From: Flavobacteriales bacterium | GTDB taxonomy: Bacteria > Bacteroidota > Bacteroidia > Flavobacteriales > UA16 | Direction of reading: 5' to 3' | Length of the DNA stretch: 37,287 bases | Assembly: GCA_028141885.1 (NCBI GenBank) | Contig: JAOIQU010000010.1 | Span: 1-37,287, forward strand | Shown here: positions 10,301 to 20,815 of the stretch, in pieces | Position numbering within the stretch: the first letter of the stretch is position 1 | Layout of the letters: every line of letters starts with the position of its first letter | Notes under the pieces: model-generated | Database searches by the model: none | Seen by the model: only the letters and a program-made list of their open reading frames with translations | What the model was told of the DNA's origin: nothing | Translations under genes and position numbers: made by a program

Positions 10301-11371
10301 TTGCGACCACCCTTCATTCTGAGTTGTAAAGTCATTTGTGTAACCTCCCTCTTCAGTTGGTCCAACCTCCCATTGACAATATTCACTATCAATGTCTCCA
10401 TCACCGGTAATTTGCAAGGTGCTCATGGCAATGGGGTTTTCTTGCGATCCGTACAAGGTTAGTTGGCCTTGGTTTGATATGGTTGAGTTTTCGTGATTAA
10501 TCAATTCTGAACCAGCGTTAAGGGTCAAAGCGCCACCTTCTTCGATATCAATGGAGAATCCTTGCATGTCAATCGTTACCGCTGAATCAACGATCATCGA
10601 ACACCCGTTGGGGATATGAATGTTCCCAACTAGGAAATAAGGTGAATTGACTGGGGTCCAAAGTGTGTTACATACTTCACCACTAATCTCACTGATACCG
10701 ACTGCATTGAGAGCGATTTCTATACTCGCATCAGAGGGATCATTGGTATGAAGCGTCATGGTGGCACTTACCTCACCTGCGTTGACAGGCGCGTAGTTGA
10801 TTACAATGTTTTCTGTAGCCCCTTCTGCGATGGTGAAGCTGCTCAGGGTGCTGTCAACCGAGAAAATGTCGTTTGAGAACTCGATGGAGCTGACGACCGC
10901 CGTGCCGTCGCCCACGCTGGAGAGCGAGATTGATTCGCTGTTGGTTTGGCCAATGGGCGTGGTATCAAACGCCAACGTGTCCGGCGTCCACGTCAACTGC
11001 ACCTGGATGCCGTCGCCGCTCACGACCAAACTGGCCGATCCGAAGACGGAACCAATGACTTCCAAGGTGTCGCTGAAGGTGCCAATGGCGCTTGGCGTGA
11101 ACGTGATGCTGAAGTCGACGGTGTCCTGGGAAGGGACCTCGATTGGCGCGTCGCTTGAGAGTTCGAACGGAGCGTCGAGGCCTCCGAAGTAGACGATTTG
11201 GGCGATGCCGACGTCGTTTTTAAGCGACAGGTTGAACGTCATCGACGAGTCCACCGTGGTGGGGGTGTACGTGTAGCTCGCGTCCGTCAGGAGGAGGACG
11301 CCGTTGCCGGTTTGGCCCCAGCTGACCGAAGCCAGCAGCAGTGAGGCGAGGAAGGGAAGAAACTTCTTCAT
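7355..11371 (-). CDS. Giant secreted beta-helix protein with T9SS sorting domain (paralogue 2)
   Basis: 1338-aa exported protein with signal peptide MKKFLPFLASLLLASVSWGQ. The architecture matches the downstream paralogue: two ASH-like domains (~20-225); CNTLWTPVNSPYFLVGNIHI (~230); an aromatic-rich choice-of-anchor-like region (~340-490); a shorter beta-helix (~520-700); SPCVDGGQPWNQD (~725); RADMGMYGGP (~745); a fibronectin-III-like part; two GWNLIS/GYWVK repeats (~980 and ~1068); and a T9SS type A domain (FPNPASD, ~1256-1338). The C-terminal thirds of the two paralogues are very similar, while their central beta-helix regions differ and are AT-rich (9841-9900 has 23/60 G+C against 40/60 at 7681-7740). 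This points to a conserved export/anchor frame carrying an exchanged centre. It lies 33 nt downstream of the 2893-aa gene. Confidence 0.88.
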   Translation of the reverse strand: MKKFLPFLASLLLASVSWGQTGNGVLLLTDASYTYTPTTVDSSMTFNLSLKNDVGIAQIVYFGGLDAPFELSSDAPIEVPSQDTVDFSITFTPSAIGTFSDTLEVIGSVFGSASLVVSGDGIQVQLTWTPDTLAFDTTPIGQTNSESISLSSVGDGTAVVSSIEFSNDIFSVDSTLSSFTIAEGATENIVINYAPVNAGEVSATMTLHTNDPSDASIEIALNAVGISEISGEVCNTLWTPVNSPYFLVGNIHIPNGCSMIVDSAVTIDMQGFSIDIEEGGALTLNAGSELINHENSTISNQGQLTLYGSQENPIAMSTLQITGDGDIDSEYCQWEVGPTEEGGYTNDFTTQNEGWSQYSPNSVYEPSSYGYYRLYYNYNGSSDWDWHFTSPVFSFDPSGFVSTLFFELDEYYYSNYDARRARLQYKFNGGSWEEVEYLSEQRNINQQYSTSFEFDVSTACESFQFRIYFQNVGGLDTYLRNVDLLMTGERDDALAPPSNPNFIFCKNGNFSNCQLPILSSTAGILSVTQSNCASISGNTSQLLVSESTIEPNGGANCLVALGGSIDAQGVLIQNGGVGIKAINTEVQLDHCTISNNVAGIDCFNSQMQARNSAVSYNLGYGINSNSTTFLSHSNLAYNGGTGLILTENNFHTLNNSILWGNNSANYTQIDIGGGVISTSYSTVQGRSSYGTSGGGQYYWGEGVIEADPLFADDDLHLEIFSPCVDGGQPWNQDAYMPFGLGGVRADMGMYGGPDNAYWGGEALPDGASALTGVSDSPQDQGGVVGLVFDASFYDNSDLVNNVTSYAFWRHYDPTGQSIGTLDEGNWELIGEMSAQSFNGYAYQAATLGNTNAFGTFNSCYTVVAQTDDPDTYWYSNVLCGESVDNLAPMEPELAGMVLETGGVTVFWELPAEEDYAYTEVTSDAGFTAEVTGDTLAVDLSAELGGTYTYTAVHYDVNGNASDPSSVTLAVAAGSDVITLNAGWNLISTDREETLNVEDVFAGLTPGNLQYVTGFDGGVQFYDPNGLSFLNTLNALTPGMGYWVKVAADDVLDVNGTRLDEGFMPALAEGWNLIGYAPEAPQAPGTFFAELEAAGDLLYVTGFDQGAQLYNPNGLPFLNTLSEMRNGYGYWVKSAAATEAGVFSPLAEDALLAEEPTPLYDVVNGVSELGAYAGEFVDVLNGWGVTVARLPILEGGHLMTTALFGDDPATGAVEGLVAGETLHFAFRGAMANETLVFSGDMAHKTLTLTFDEVGTAMGVFPNPASDVATFRFHVDMDAQVALTLVDLAGREVAVLLDANKGAGAHAETLALPALEAGAYTVQLRVAGEVAGTQRLVVTH

Positions 11372-11404
11372 GTGGTTATGATGTTGTGTTTGTATTCGTG
11401 TTGA

Positions 11405-14400
11405 TCAGTCGCAAGCATTGCCGTAGACGAGAAGGAGGTCCAACAAATCGATGAGTTGAACCAAGCCGTCTTGGTTGAGGTCGCCAGCGCAAGTGAATTC
11501 GCATGTGCCGTCGTCTGAGGTGGCCTCAGGGTTGTAGTTGGGTGCGGAGGGGTAGGTGCACCCAAACAACTCCTCGTCGTCACAAATGCCGTTGCTGTTG
11601 AAGTCGTTTTGGCAATCGCCGCCGCAAACGCCCAGAACGTCAGCGATTTGATTGGGACACGGGTCGTCCTCATTGCACACGCCGTCGCCGTCCGTGTCTG
11701 GACAAGGCGGGGTGAAGAAGGCGTACACAGCCTCTGGGTTGGCGTAACCAGGAAGCGGCCCGCCATTGGTGTTGACCCAGCCAAAGAATTGTTGGCCGGC
11801 GTTGTAGCTGATGGTCAGTGCTTCGCTTGCGTCGTACAACCGAAGCGTGAACGAGTCGCCGCTCATCAGTCCTTCGACGACCTCGGGGGTCGTCGGGTCG
11901 TCGCCGTAAATCGTGAGGGACATGAATGACGTGCCTTCAAACAGGGTGAGGTTGGTCGCTCCGACACATTGGCCTGTGCTGGAGAAGGCGCCGATCCAGT
12001 CGAGTCCGCTTCCCGCGGCGCCGTCCAGCGTGACGGTGCCCAAAATGGTCGCCGCAGCCGGTGTCGTCACGAAGTCGAATCCGTCTGGCGCTTCCAGTCC
12101 CTCGTAGTTGCAGCTGCCGTCGTTTTCGGTGGCGCTCTCGTCGTAGTTGACGGCCAAGGGGTCGTCGCAACCCAGCGTTTCAGCATCGTCGCACACGCCG
12201 TCGCCGTCCGCATCGGAGGCACAATCGCCATTGCAAATGCCAAGGGCGTCGAGCTCACCCACGCAGTCGTCCACGTCGTCACACACGCCATCCGCGTCGG
12301 CATCTTCGGTGCAATCCCCCCCGCACACGCCAACCACGTCCAGCTGGTTGCCGTCGCAATCGCAGTCGCCTTGCGGGATGTCGGAACATCCGCACTCGTA
12401 CACCTCACCGGGGCCATTGCATACGCCGCAAGCGTCGAAGGTACCCACGCAGTCGTCCACGTCGTCGCAAACGCCATCCGCATCGGCATCTTCAGCACAG
12501 TCGCCTCCACACACGCCAATGACATCAAGTTGATTGCCATCGCAGTCGCAGTCCCCTTCAGGGATGTCCGCACAACCACATTCGTAGGTCGCACCTGGTC
12601 CGTTGCAGACGCCGCATTCATCCACGGCGCCCACGCAGTCGTCCACATCGTCACAGAGGCCATCGGCATCGGCGTCTTCCGAGCAGTCGCCGCCACACAC
12701 GCCGACGGCGTCCAGCTGGTTGCCGTCGCAGTCACAGTCGCCTTCTGGGATGTCAGCACATCCGCACGCGTAAATCTCGCCAGGCCCATTGCAAACGCCG
12801 CAAGCGTCATAGGCTCCAACGCAGTCGTCCACGTCGTCACAAACGCCATCGGCATCCTCATCGGCAAGGCAATCTCCACCACACACACCGAGGGCGTCCA
12901 GCTGGTTGCCATCACAGTCGCAGTCGCCATCGGGGATGTCGTTGCAACCACACTCGTAGACCTCGCCGGGACCATTGCAAACGCCGCATGCGTCCAAGTC
13001 GCCCACGCACTCGTCGACGTCGTCGCACACCCCGTCGTTGTCTGCATCCGTTTCGCAATCGCCTCCACAAATGCCAAGGGCATCTTCGGTGTTGCCGTCG
13101 CAGTCGCACGCGCCCTCGGCGATGCCGTCACCTCCACAAACCTCACATTCGTCCAACTCGAGGCAGCTGCCATCTTCCTCAGTGGCCTCCGCGTTGTAGT
13201 TGCACGCGGCAGCATCGGTGCAGCCGAGGATTTCAAATTCGTCACACACGCCGTCCCCGTCTTGGTCGGACACACATGCCCCAGCGCAATCGTAGCCCGC
13301 TTCCGGGAGGATGCAATCGTCATTGCTGTCCGAGCCGGGCGCATAGTTGCACGCCTCCGCGTCATTGCATTGGGTGTCCAAGTAGAATGTAAACTCCACC
13401 GACGCATCGCTGTAATCGGGGAGGGGAGCGCCGAAGCTGTTGAGCCAGCCGGTGAGTTGGGTTTGGCCTGTGGGCGAGATGTAAGGCAACAAGGTGTCTG
13501 ACGCCAAGAGGTACAAGCCCAAACTGAACGTCTCGTTCGCCAACAATCCGTCCACTGCAGAACTCGTTCCGTCGTCTCCGTAGATGGCCAAAGCCGCAAA
13601 TGTCTGCCCGGCTTCTTCGATCAATATGTTCCACCCTACGCAGGCGCCCGTGGACGAGAAGGCTGCCAGTGCAGCGGGCTCACCCACAGCCACATCGTCG
13701 AGCAAGATGGTGCCAAGCAACAGCCCTGAATTGGGCGTGGCCACATAATTCAAGGTGTCAGGCAAATCACTGAAGGACAAACACGTCCCGTCATCCACCG
13801 TCGCCCCTTCCTCGTAGTTCAGGGCACTCTCGTCCGTACATCCCAGCACCTCGTCCTCGTCGCACACACCGTTGCCATTGTCGTCTGCCTCACAGGTTCC
13901 CCCGCACACCCCAACGGCATCGACCACGTTGCCTGCGCAATCGCAAGTCCCTGGCGCGGGATACGTGCAGCTCCCGTCGTTGATCGCGGCCGCCTCGTCG
14001 TAGTTGCAGGCCGTCATGTCTGTGCATCCCAGGCCGTTGCACGACACAAAGTCGCAGCTTCCGTCATCCACTGTCGCCCCAGGCTGGTAGTTGCACGCCA
14101 GCACATTCGTGCAACCCGCGCATCCGTAGGTGCAGCTCCCGTCATCGTCCGTGGCCCCTGAGGCGAAGTTGCAAGCCATGGGGTCCACGCATCCTCCAAT
14201 CTCCAAGGCATCGCATATGCCATCGCCATCCTCATCTGATTGACAGTTCCCATCGCAATCGTAAGGGAAGTTAGCATACTCACAAGAGCCGTCGTTGAAC
14301 TGCGCCTCAGGGTCATAATTGCAAGCGAGCTCATCGCTACACCCAAACACCAAGCACGTCAAGAAGTCGCATGACCCATCGTTGAACTGCGCTTCCGGGT

Positions 14401-17400
14401 CGTAGTTGCACGCAAATTCCACGTTGCACCCACCACAAGAAGCGTATTCGCACGAGCCGTCTTCAAAGTCTGCCTCCGCATCATAATTGCATGCATTTTC
14501 ATCTGTGCACCCAAACTCCGGACATCCTGTGTACTGACAATTCAAATCACAATCCGCAAGCGGGCTGTAGTTGCACGCCTCCGGATCAGTGCAGCCCGGC
14601 ACGGAGTTTCCGCCGCAAACGCCGCAAGCATCCAAGACGTTCCCCTCGCAATCGCATTCTCCTTCTGGAATTCCATCCCCTCCGCAAATACCACACTCAT
14701 CGAGCACGTTGTTATCGCAGTCGCAGAATCCTTCCGGTATGCCGTCACCCCCACAAACCCCGCATTCATCGAATTGCAAGCAACTGCCGTCGTCGAGTGT
14801 CGCTGATAAGTCAAAATTGCAAGAGTTGGGGATGGTGCATCCTTGAATTTCTTCGACGTCACAAATTCCATTCGAATTGATGTCCTCCAGGCATTCACCC
14901 CCACACACGCCCAGGGCATCAAGTTGGTTGCCTGCGCAGTCACATTCTCCAGGTTGGATTTCAAAACATCCGCACTCATAAATCTGACCGGGACCGTTGC
15001 ACACGCCACAATCATCCAGGAAGCCTACGCAAGGATCTACGTCGTCACAAATGCCGTCGAAATCGTCGTCGGAAGCACAGTCCCCGCCACATTCAAACAA
15101 GGCATCTAGTTGGGTGCCGTTGCAATCGCAGTCACCAGCTGGAATGGGTTCACAACCGCATTGGTAGACGGCTCCTGGGCCGTTGCACACTCCGCAAGCG
15201 TCGAACTCACCGATGCATTCATCGACGTCGTCACAGATGCCATCAGCATCCTCGTCAGCCGCACAGTCACCACCACAAACTCCTAAGGCGTCCTCTTGAT
15301 TTCCAGCACAGTCACAAGCACCCCCGACGATGCCTTCGCCACCGCACACGCCACATTCGTCAATGACGTTTCCGTCGCAATCGCAGGCTCCATCAGCGAT
15401 GCCTTCGCCACCACAAATGCCACACTCATCCAACGCTTCACAAGAACCGTCATCGACATTGGCACTAGGGTTGTAGTTGCAAGCACTGCTGTCCGCGCAG
15501 CCATTGACGACAAGCTCCCCAGCGCAACTGCAATCGTCGCCAACAACATCGTTGATGGTCAGGTCATCTCCATCATCACATGGTGAGCTAGGAAAAATAC
15601 ATGAATCATCCAATAGGACGGCTTCTGGGTCGTAGTTGCACGCCTCTGGCAAGGTGCATCCAAATGCAATGCAAGATTCAAATTCGCATGAACCGTCATT
15701 CACAGTTGCCTCTGCATCGTAGTTGCACGCTTGTGGTATGGTGCATCCAGGAATCTCACATGATCCGTCGTCGATGACCGCCGTGGGGTCATAATTGTCC
15801 GCTTCTGTATTCGTGCATCCTGCACAAGTCTCGTAATCACAAGAGCCTGCGATGATGGCATTTTCATCGTAGTTGCAAGCATCTGGGTCTTGACAGCCAA
15901 TGCAAGACTCAAAGTCACAGGAATCATCATTCACCGTTGCATCTGCATCGTAGTTGCACGCTTGTGGTATGGTGCATCCAGGAATCTCACACGACCCGTC
16001 GTCGATGACTGCTGTGGGTTCGTAATTTCCCGCTTCTGGATTCGTGCACCCTGCACAAGTCTCGTAGTCACATGAACCTGCAATGAGGGCATTTTCATCG
16101 TAGTTGCAAGCATCTGGATCTTGGCAACCGATGCAAGACAAGTATTCGCAAGATCCATCGTTGATTTCGGCTGTGGGATCGTAGTTGCAAGCCGTTGGAT
16201 CATTGCAGCCAAACGCGATGCATGAAAGAAAGTCGCACGATCCGTCATCCAAAATGGCGTTGGGGTCATAGTTGCACGCAGCAGGTGATGTGCAACCAGA
16301 GACCTGCTCGTCATCACAAATGCCATCGCCGTTTGAGTCTTCAGCGCAGTCGCCACCACAAACGCCAAGCGCATCATCTACGTTTCCGTCGCAGTCGCAG
16401 ACATCTGCGGCAATGCCGCCACCTCCGCACACGCCACATTCGTCAACAACGGCCGTCCCACCGCATTCGCCGTTGCAATCCACGCCCACCAAGCAGTTGC
16501 CATCGCAGTCTTGATTCACGTCTGCATAGGTGCATGAACCGTCGTCATCGTTGGCCAAAGCGTCGTAATTGCACGCCATGTCATCCGTGCATCCACACGC
16601 ATTGCCCACGTCTCCGAAAGTCCCGACGCCATCGAATGGCATGAGGGTTTGAACCTGATTGAATCCGACACTTTCCGGGAAAACCTGGTAATTGATTTGG
16701 CCTGAGATGCTGCCACCGGTGGTCACCTGCATGATGAGAACCCGACCATCCTCACTTGGCAAGCCATTGGACGCATTATTCAAGATGTACCACGACGATC
16801 CAATCACAGAGGTGCTCACCAAATCCGTCGCACCATTGGTCAAGAAGTAAGGTGTAATGGGCTGCTCAGCATCTTCTACAATTGACGGGTCTGCGGCATC
16901 CACAAGGCCAGAAGATGAGGCCGGTCCCTCCAAGCCAATGGTGGCGTAGGTATCATCTGCCAAGTCTGGCACCAAGGGCAAAAACGCAGGGTTGAGGCCA
17001 GAGGCGTTCCAGCTCGCGTTGAAGGTGCTGTTGTACGCTCCCTCCGGGGTGTGGACAATCAAACTTGCTTGGTCATTGCCATACACTGCGCTCATGCGGT
17101 CTGTAGGGTTGACCATGTTCACATAGAATCGATAGGTGGTCAACCCCGGGGTAACAGAAGGAGATGCCTCTACGGTCAACGGATATTGCACGACTTCACC
17201 CCCGGCGCAAGAGCAAAAGTCACATGATGCATCGTCAATGGAGGCGTTTGGGTCAAAATTGCATGCGACTTCATCAGTACATCCGGCGCATGTGATGTAG
17301 TCACAAGTCCCATCACCCTGAGTGGCTTCACTGTCAAAATTGCAAGCCAAGGGATCCATGCATCCAAGGCAGCTTGTGTACTCGCAAGAGCCATCTTCGC

Positions 17401-20086
17401 TGATTGCGCTGCTGTCGTAGTTGCAAGCTCCAAAATCGGTGCAGCCAAGTCCAATGGGGTCAGATTGGAAGAGGCCTGTTCCAGAGAACCAAACTGTTCT
17501 TTGGATTTGATTGGATTGGTCTCCAGCGGGAAAGATTTGGTAGTTCAATCGACCGCCGATGCCGCCTCCAGTTGTGATTTGGGCGATCAACCATCGCCCC
17601 TGAGCGTCTGGCAAGGCATTGCCTGCGGTGTTGAGGACGTACCAGGAGGCGCCAGTCAGTGTGTTTACAACCAAACTCGAATCCACCGCATTGGAAACAT
17701 CGATGGTGAAATATTCACTCACCGCAGGGGTTAAGCTCGTGTCTTCAACTAGACTGGGATCTTGGGCAGCGGCAATTCCTGAAGTCGACGCAGGTCCCTC
17801 GAGTCGAATCGTAGCATAGCTGTCGTCCGCCAACTCAGGAAAGACTGGAACGAAGGCGGGGTTGATGCCTGACGCGTTCCAACCGCTGTTCAATTGGCTA
17901 TTGAAAATCCCGGCAGGAGTGTTGATTAGCAATGGGTTTTCATTGTCACCAAACACTGCTGACATTTTGTCTGTAGAGTCGTTGGCAATGACGTAAAGAC
18001 GATAGACCATGGAACCTGGAACGTTTGCAGAGGGCGACGAGTCAATCCAAAGCGCATATGACGCAGTGTCGTTCCATGCACATGGGAAGTAAGTGCAGCT
18101 CCCATCGTCCTGGGTGGCCTCTTCGCTGTAGTTGCAGGCCAAGGGGTCGACGCATCCGTCATTTTCCAATTCGTCGCACACGCCATCTCCATCAACATCT
18201 TCAACGCAGTCCCCGCCACACACACCCAAAGCGTCCAGTTGGCCTACGCAAGGGTCTTCGTCATCGCAAATGCCGTCGAAATCATCGTCGGCCGCGCAAT
18301 CACCACCACACTCAAACAGGGCGTCAAGTTGCGTGCCGTCGCAGTCGCAATCTCCTGCAGGAATGGGGTCGCAACCGCACTGGTAAATGGCTCCCGGTCC
18401 GTTGCACACCCCGCAAGCGTCCGATTCGCCCACGCAGTCGTCCACGTCGTCGCAGATGCCGTCAGCGTCTTCGTCCGCAGTGCAATTGCCGCCACATTCT
18501 CCAACAGCATCCGTGCTGTAGAGACATGAATCGTCGTCGTAATCCGCTGCAGCATCGTAGTTGCATGCAGCAGGGTCGGTGCATCCGCAGGCGTTGTTCC
18601 ACCCAAAGGCACCTGCCCCATTGAACGCCACGGTGACATTGACATCGTTGGATCCTTCACCTTCGGCAAAAATTTGATAGTTGAGCTGTCCGGAAATGGG
18701 TCCCGCCGTGGTGACTTGCATGACAAGCACCCTCAAATTGGCGTCTGGCAACCCGTTGTTGGCATCCGACAAGATGAACCAAGAGCTGCCAATGAAGTCA
18801 TTGACGTTAAGCTCAGTAGCTCCGTTTGAGGAGAAAAAGGGAGCGACATTCGTTTCTCCAACAAGCGTGGGGTCAGAAGCGCCCGAGATGCCCGAGAGGC
18901 TCGCGGGTCCTTCGAGGCCAATGGTCGCGAACGAGTCATCGACAAGGTCAGGGAACGTGGGCACAAAGGCCGGGTTGATGCCTGAGGCATTCCAAGAGGT
19001 GTTGGCGGCGCTGTTGAAAGCTCCTGCAGGCGTGACCACCGTCAAGGGGTCGACTGAATTTCCGAAAATCGCGCTCACACGATCGGTCGCATTTTGGAGC
19101 TGGATGTAGAATCTGTAAACGGTGCTTCCAGCTTGGGTTGTGGCCGGGGCGCTTTCGATCAAGAGGGGGTAAGGCACAGCGCTTTCGGCACATGAGCAAA
19201 AGTCGCAAGTGCCATCGTCGTCTGTGGCCTCTTCATTGTAGTTGCAGGCCAAGAGGTCGATGCACCCTTCAATCTCCAATTCGTCACACACGCCATCTCC
19301 ATCGGCGTCGTTCAGGCAATTGCCATCGCAATCGAGCGGTTCATCGGGATAGGTGCAAGAACTGTCCTCGATGGTTGCAGTCTCGTCGTAATTGCACGCT
19401 GTGGCGTCGGTGCAGCCCTCGACGGGTCCAAAACCTCCAGAACTGAAGGTTCCCGCACCCTCAAATGTGGCTGAGAGTTGCAATTGGTCTGCACCCACAC
19501 CGAGCGGAAACACCTGGTAGTTGATTTGGCCTGAAATGGGTCCTGCCGTGGTGACTTGCATGACGAGAACCCGCAAATCAGCGTCGGGCAAACCATTGGC
19601 CGCCGTGTTGAGCACATACCAAGAGGCCCCCGTCAAGGTGGTGCTCTCAAGGGCGGTGGCACCGGGCGTCAAGAAATAAGGCGTCACGGGTTGCGTAGCG
19701 TCTTCCACCACCGAAGGATCTGCAGCACCAGCGATGCCAGAAGTGGAGGCTGGACCTGTCAGGCCGATTGTGGCGTACGTGTCGTCGGCCAAATCTGGGA
19801 AGACCTGCAAAAACGCGGGGTTGATTCCAGAAGCGTTCCAAGAGCTGTTGAAGGGACTGTTGAATGCACCTGCAGGTGTGTTCACGAGCAGGCCTGCTTG
19901 GTCGTTTCCAAACACGGCGCTGAGGCGGTCCGTGGGGTCGACCATGTCGACATAGAAACGGTAGTTTGTGAGACCGGCAGTGACGGCGGGCGTGGCTTCC
20001 ACGGTCAGGGTGTACTGAGCGTTACCGACAATGGCAGCAAACATCAAAACAAAGGCCAGCAGGCCGTGGGGGCGAAAATTCAGCAT
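11405..20086 (-). CDS. 2893-aa secreted Asp/Cys-rich repeat protein
   Basis: Exported protein with signal peptide [24 protein letters not shown]. It has four copies of a ~190-aa domain marked by YRFYV, SAVFGN and [10 protein letters not shown] (starting ~24, ~307, ~675 and ~965); about 31 copies of a ~22-aa repeat of the form GCTDPxACNYDPxAxxDDGSC; many thrombospondin-type-3-like acidic stretches ([14 protein letters not shown]) alternating with CGVCNGPG and [18 protein letters not shown]; two YGDD domains (~2103-2230 and ~2668-2790); and one dockerin-like module at the very C-terminus ([21 protein letters not shown]). There is no T9SS PNP domain. The density of Asp and regular Cys suggests a calcium-binding, disulphide-stabilised extended rod; that is inference. 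The ATG overlaps the stop of the upstream gene by 7 nt (ATGCTGA), favouring translational coupling. Confidence 0.9.
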   Translation of the reverse strand: MLNFRPHGLLAFVLMFAAIVGNAQYTLTVEATPAVTAGLTNYRFYVDMVDPTDRLSAVFGNDQAGLLVNTPAGAFNSPFNSSWNASGINPAFLQVFPDLADDTYATIGLTGPASTSGIAGAADPSVVEDATQPVTPYFLTPGATALESTTLTGASWYVLNTAANGLPDADLRVLVMQVTTAGPISGQINYQVFPLGVGADQLQLSATFEGAGTFSSGGFGPVEGCTDATACNYDETATIEDSSCTYPDEPLDCDGNCLNDADGDGVCDELEIEGCIDLLACNYNEEATDDDGTCDFCSCAESAVPYPLLIESAPATTQAGSTVYRFYIQLQNATDRVSAIFGNSVDPLTVVTPAGAFNSAANTSWNASGINPAFVPTFPDLVDDSFATIGLEGPASLSGISGASDPTLVGETNVAPFFSSNGATELNVNDFIGSSWFILSDANNGLPDANLRVLVMQVTTAGPISGQLNYQIFAEGEGSNDVNVTVAFNGAGAFGWNNACGCTDPAACNYDAAADYDDDSCLYSTDAVGECGGNCTADEDADGICDDVDDCVGESDACGVCNGPGAIYQCGCDPIPAGDCDCDGTQLDALFECGGDCAADDDFDGICDDEDPCVGQLDALGVCGGDCVEDVDGDGVCDELENDGCVDPLACNYSEEATQDDGSCTYFPCAWNDTASYALWIDSSPSANVPGSMVYRLYVIANDSTDKMSAVFGDNENPLLINTPAGIFNSQLNSGWNASGINPAFVPVFPELADDSYATIRLEGPASTSGIAAAQDPSLVEDTSLTPAVSEYFTIDVSNAVDSSLVVNTLTGASWYVLNTAGNALPDAQGRWLIAQITTGGGIGGRLNYQIFPAGDQSNQIQRTVWFSGTGLFQSDPIGLGCTDFGACNYDSSAISEDGSCEYTSCLGCMDPLACNFDSEATQGDGTCDYITCAGCTDEVACNFDPNASIDDASCDFCSCAGGEVVQYPLTVEASPSVTPGLTTYRFYVNMVNPTDRMSAVYGNDQASLIVHTPEGAYNSTFNASWNASGLNPAFLPLVPDLADDTYATIGLEGPASSSGLVDAADPSIVEDAEQPITPYFLTNGATDLVSTSVIGSSWYILNNASNGLPSEDGRVLIMQVTTGGSISGQINYQVFPESVGFNQVQTLMPFDGVGTFGDVGNACGCTDDMACNYDALANDDDGSCTYADVNQDCDGNCLVGVDCNGECGGTAVVDECGVCGGGGIAADVCDCDGNVDDALGVCGGDCAEDSNGDGICDDEQVSGCTSPAACNYDPNAILDDGSCDFLSCIAFGCNDPTACNYDPTAEINDGSCEYLSCIGCQDPDACNYDENALIAGSCDYETCAGCTNPEAGNYEPTAVIDDGSCEIPGCTIPQACNYDADATVNDDSCDFESCIGCQDPDACNYDENAIIAGSCDYETCAGCTNTEADNYDPTAVIDDGSCEIPGCTIPQACNYDAEATVNDGSCEFESCIAFGCTLPEACNYDPEAVLLDDSCIFPSSPCDDGDDLTINDVVGDDCSCAGELVVNGCADSSACNYNPSANVDDGSCEALDECGICGGEGIADGACDCDGNVIDECGVCGGEGIVGGACDCAGNQEDALGVCGGDCAADEDADGICDDVDECIGEFDACGVCNGPGAVYQCGCEPIPAGDCDCNGTQLDALFECGGDCASDDDFDGICDDVDPCVGFLDDCGVCNGPGQIYECGCFEIQPGECDCAGNQLDALGVCGGECLEDINSNGICDVEEIQGCTIPNSCNFDLSATLDDGSCLQFDECGVCGGDGIPEGFCDCDNNVLDECGICGGDGIPEGECDCEGNVLDACGVCGGNSVPGCTDPEACNYSPLADCDLNCQYTGCPEFGCTDENACNYDAEADFEDGSCEYASCGGCNVEFACNYDPEAQFNDGSCDFLTCLVFGCSDELACNYDPEAQFNDGSCEYANFPYDCDGNCQSDEDGDGICDALEIGGCVDPMACNFASGATDDDGSCTYGCAGCTNVLACNYQPGATVDDGSCDFVSCNGLGCTDMTACNYDEAAAINDGSCTYPAPGTCDCAGNVVDAVGVCGGTCEADDNGNGVCDEDEVLGCTDESALNYEEGATVDDGTCLSFSDLPDTLNYVATPNSGLLLGTILLDDVAVGEPAALAAFSSTGACVGWNILIEEAGQTFAALAIYGDDGTSSAVDGLLANETFSLGLYLLASDTLLPYISPTGQTQLTGWLNSFGAPLPDYSDASVEFTFYLDTQCNDAEACNYAPGSDSNDDCILPEAGYDCAGACVSDQDGDGVCDEFEILGCTDAAACNYNAEATEEDGSCLELDECEVCGGDGIAEGACDCDGNTEDALGICGGDCETDADNDGVCDDVDECVGDLDACGVCNGPGEVYECGCNDIPDGDCDCDGNQLDALGVCGGDCLADEDADGVCDDVDDCVGAYDACGVCNGPGEIYACGCADIPEGDCDCDGNQLDAVGVCGGDCSEDADADGLCDDVDDCVGAVDECGVCNGPGATYECGCADIPEGDCDCDGNQLDVIGVCGGDCAEDADADGVCDDVDDCVGTFDACGVCNGPGEVYECGCSDIPQGDCDCDGNQLDVVGVCGGDCTEDADADGVCDDVDDCVGELDALGICNGDCASDADGDGVCDDAETLGCDDPLAVNYDESATENDGSCNYEGLEAPDGFDFVTTPAAATILGTVTLDGAAGSGLDWIGAFSSTGQCVGATNLTLFEGTSFMSLTIYGDDPTTPEVVEGLMSGDSFTLRLYDASEALTISYNAGQQFFGWVNTNGGPLPGYANPEAVYAFFTPPCPDTDGDGVCNEDDPCPNQIADVLGVCGGDCQNDFNSNGICDDEELFGCTYPSAPNYNPEATSDDGTCEFTCAGDLNQDGLVQLIDLLDLLLVYGNACD
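12275..13018 (-). repeat. Four tandem 186-bp coding repeats (62 aa each)
   Basis: Inside the 2893-aa gene, the same 62-residue unit (VDDCVG...CGVCNGPG...[19 protein letters not shown]...GVCGGDC...DADGVCDD) occurs four times in a row, with a truncated fifth copy following at lower coordinates. Equivalent positions lie at 13005, 12819, 12633, 12447 and 12261, exactly 186 bp apart, so the period is perfectly in frame. The copies differ at scattered bases and are not recent exact duplications. Looser copies of the unit occur near 15000-15300 and 18200-18500. Confidence 0.92.
15737..16198 (-). repeat. 231-bp tandem duplication in the 2893-aa gene
   Basis: Two adjacent 231-bp (77-aa) blocks start at 15737 and 15968 with the same bases (TATGGTGCATCCAGGAATCT). 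Each block encodes three of the ~22-aa GCxxPxACNYD repeats in the same order ([20 protein letters not shown], and a third ending [15 protein letters not shown]). Divergence is mostly silent. It shows the gene grows by in-frame duplication of several repeats at once. Confidence 0.8.
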
Positions 20087-20703
20087 GTCGAGCCGTAAAA
20101 CGACAGGAGGTTCAACAAATCATTGACTTGGACGAGTCCGTCGCCATCCAAGTCTGCGCGGCATCCAAAACAGCTTTGGCCATACGCGCTCAACAGGTCC
20201 AGCAAGTCGGAGACTTCCACAGCTCCACTGGTGTCAATGTCACCAGGGCAATTGTAGTTGGAGAAAAAGGGGAGCGTTTGATAAGGGTCTGACCAACCTG
20301 GCAAGGGGGCGCCGTTGACGTTGGTCCAGCCGGCAATGGTTGTGCCATTCCCAAAAAGGTGCACTTCACCTGAACTCACATCGTGATATTCCAGAACAAA
20401 CGCATCGCCCGGCATGAGTCCCTCGTCTTCGCTGGAGACCGGGTCGTCGCCGTAGACGGTGAGGTTGAAAAACGACAACCCTTCAAACGTAATCAATTCG
20501 ACCCTGCCCAGGCAAGCTCCATCCAAATCGTAGGCCGCCAGCTCGTCTCCAACTTCGCCAGGAAGGTCGTTGAGGGTTGCGTTTCCAAGAAGCGATGCGG
20601 AGTAGGGGCCGGGCTCAAAACCATCACATTGCCCGAGGAGTGCGAAAGGCATCCACGAGAGCAGGCACACGCCCAAAAGCAATGTCAAGTTGGTCAGACT
20701 CAC
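20080..20703 (-). CDS. Small secreted YGDD-domain protein with double dockerin-like tail
   Basis: 207-aa exported protein, apparently first gene of the five-gene run. The signal peptide is [24 protein letters not shown]. Residues ~35-150 form one YGDD domain ([37 protein letters not shown]), the same domain as in the 2893-aa and 459-aa proteins. The remaining ~55 residues are two dockerin-like modules in tandem ([19 protein letters not shown], then [19 protein letters not shown]), each with Asp/Asn ligands at EF-hand-like spacing and each ending near a Cys. No T9SS domain is present. The stop overlaps the start of the 2893-aa gene, so the two are probably made together. I infer a small surface or scaffold component. 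Confidence 0.82.
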   Translation of the reverse strand: MSLTNLTLLLGVCLLSWMPFALLGQCDGFEPGPYSASLLGNATLNDLPGEVGDELAAYDLDGACLGRVELITFEGLSFFNLTVYGDDPVSSEDEGLMPGDAFVLEYHDVSSGEVHLFGNGTTIAGWTNVNGAPLPGWSDPYQTLPFFSNYNCPGDIDTSGAVEVSDLLDLLSAYGQSCFGCRADLDGDGLVQVNDLLNLLSFYGSTC

Positions 20704-20721
20704 TTGGTCAAAGCGTTCAAT

Positions 20722-20754
20722 CGAATGTACGAAAAAACGACGCTTTGAACCAAA
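20722..20754 (-). promoter_or_regulatory. Candidate promoter for the secreted-protein operon
   Basis: Read on the minus strand, TTTG (20754-20751) is followed 21 nt after its TTG by TACATTCG (20729-20722), one mismatch from the Bacteroidota -7 consensus TAnnTTTG with accepted spacing. It lies 18 nt upstream of the 207-aa start codon. The -33 part overlaps the right arm of the cysH terminator hairpin. This is motif evidence only. Confidence 0.35.
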
Positions 20755-20757
20755 GCG
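20731..20757 (-). terminator. Rho-independent terminator after cysH
   Basis: On the minus strand, CGCTTTG-GTT-CAAAGCG forms a perfect 7-bp stem with a 3-nt loop (20741-20757), followed within two bases by TCGTTTTTT. It lies 59 nt beyond the cysH stop, so it should separate cysH from the secreted-protein operon read in the same direction. Confidence 0.65.
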
Positions 20758-20815
20758 GACACTGATTCGTAGGTTATTAACCCAAATTCAGCGCAATGTT
20801 TTCAACATTCGTCGA

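Noticed and set aside
12275..13018. Regular periodic repeats that could suggest a CRISPR array
   Set aside because: Period is 186 bp, entirely in frame within a coding gene, with no short identical repeats separated by unique spacers and no cas genes.
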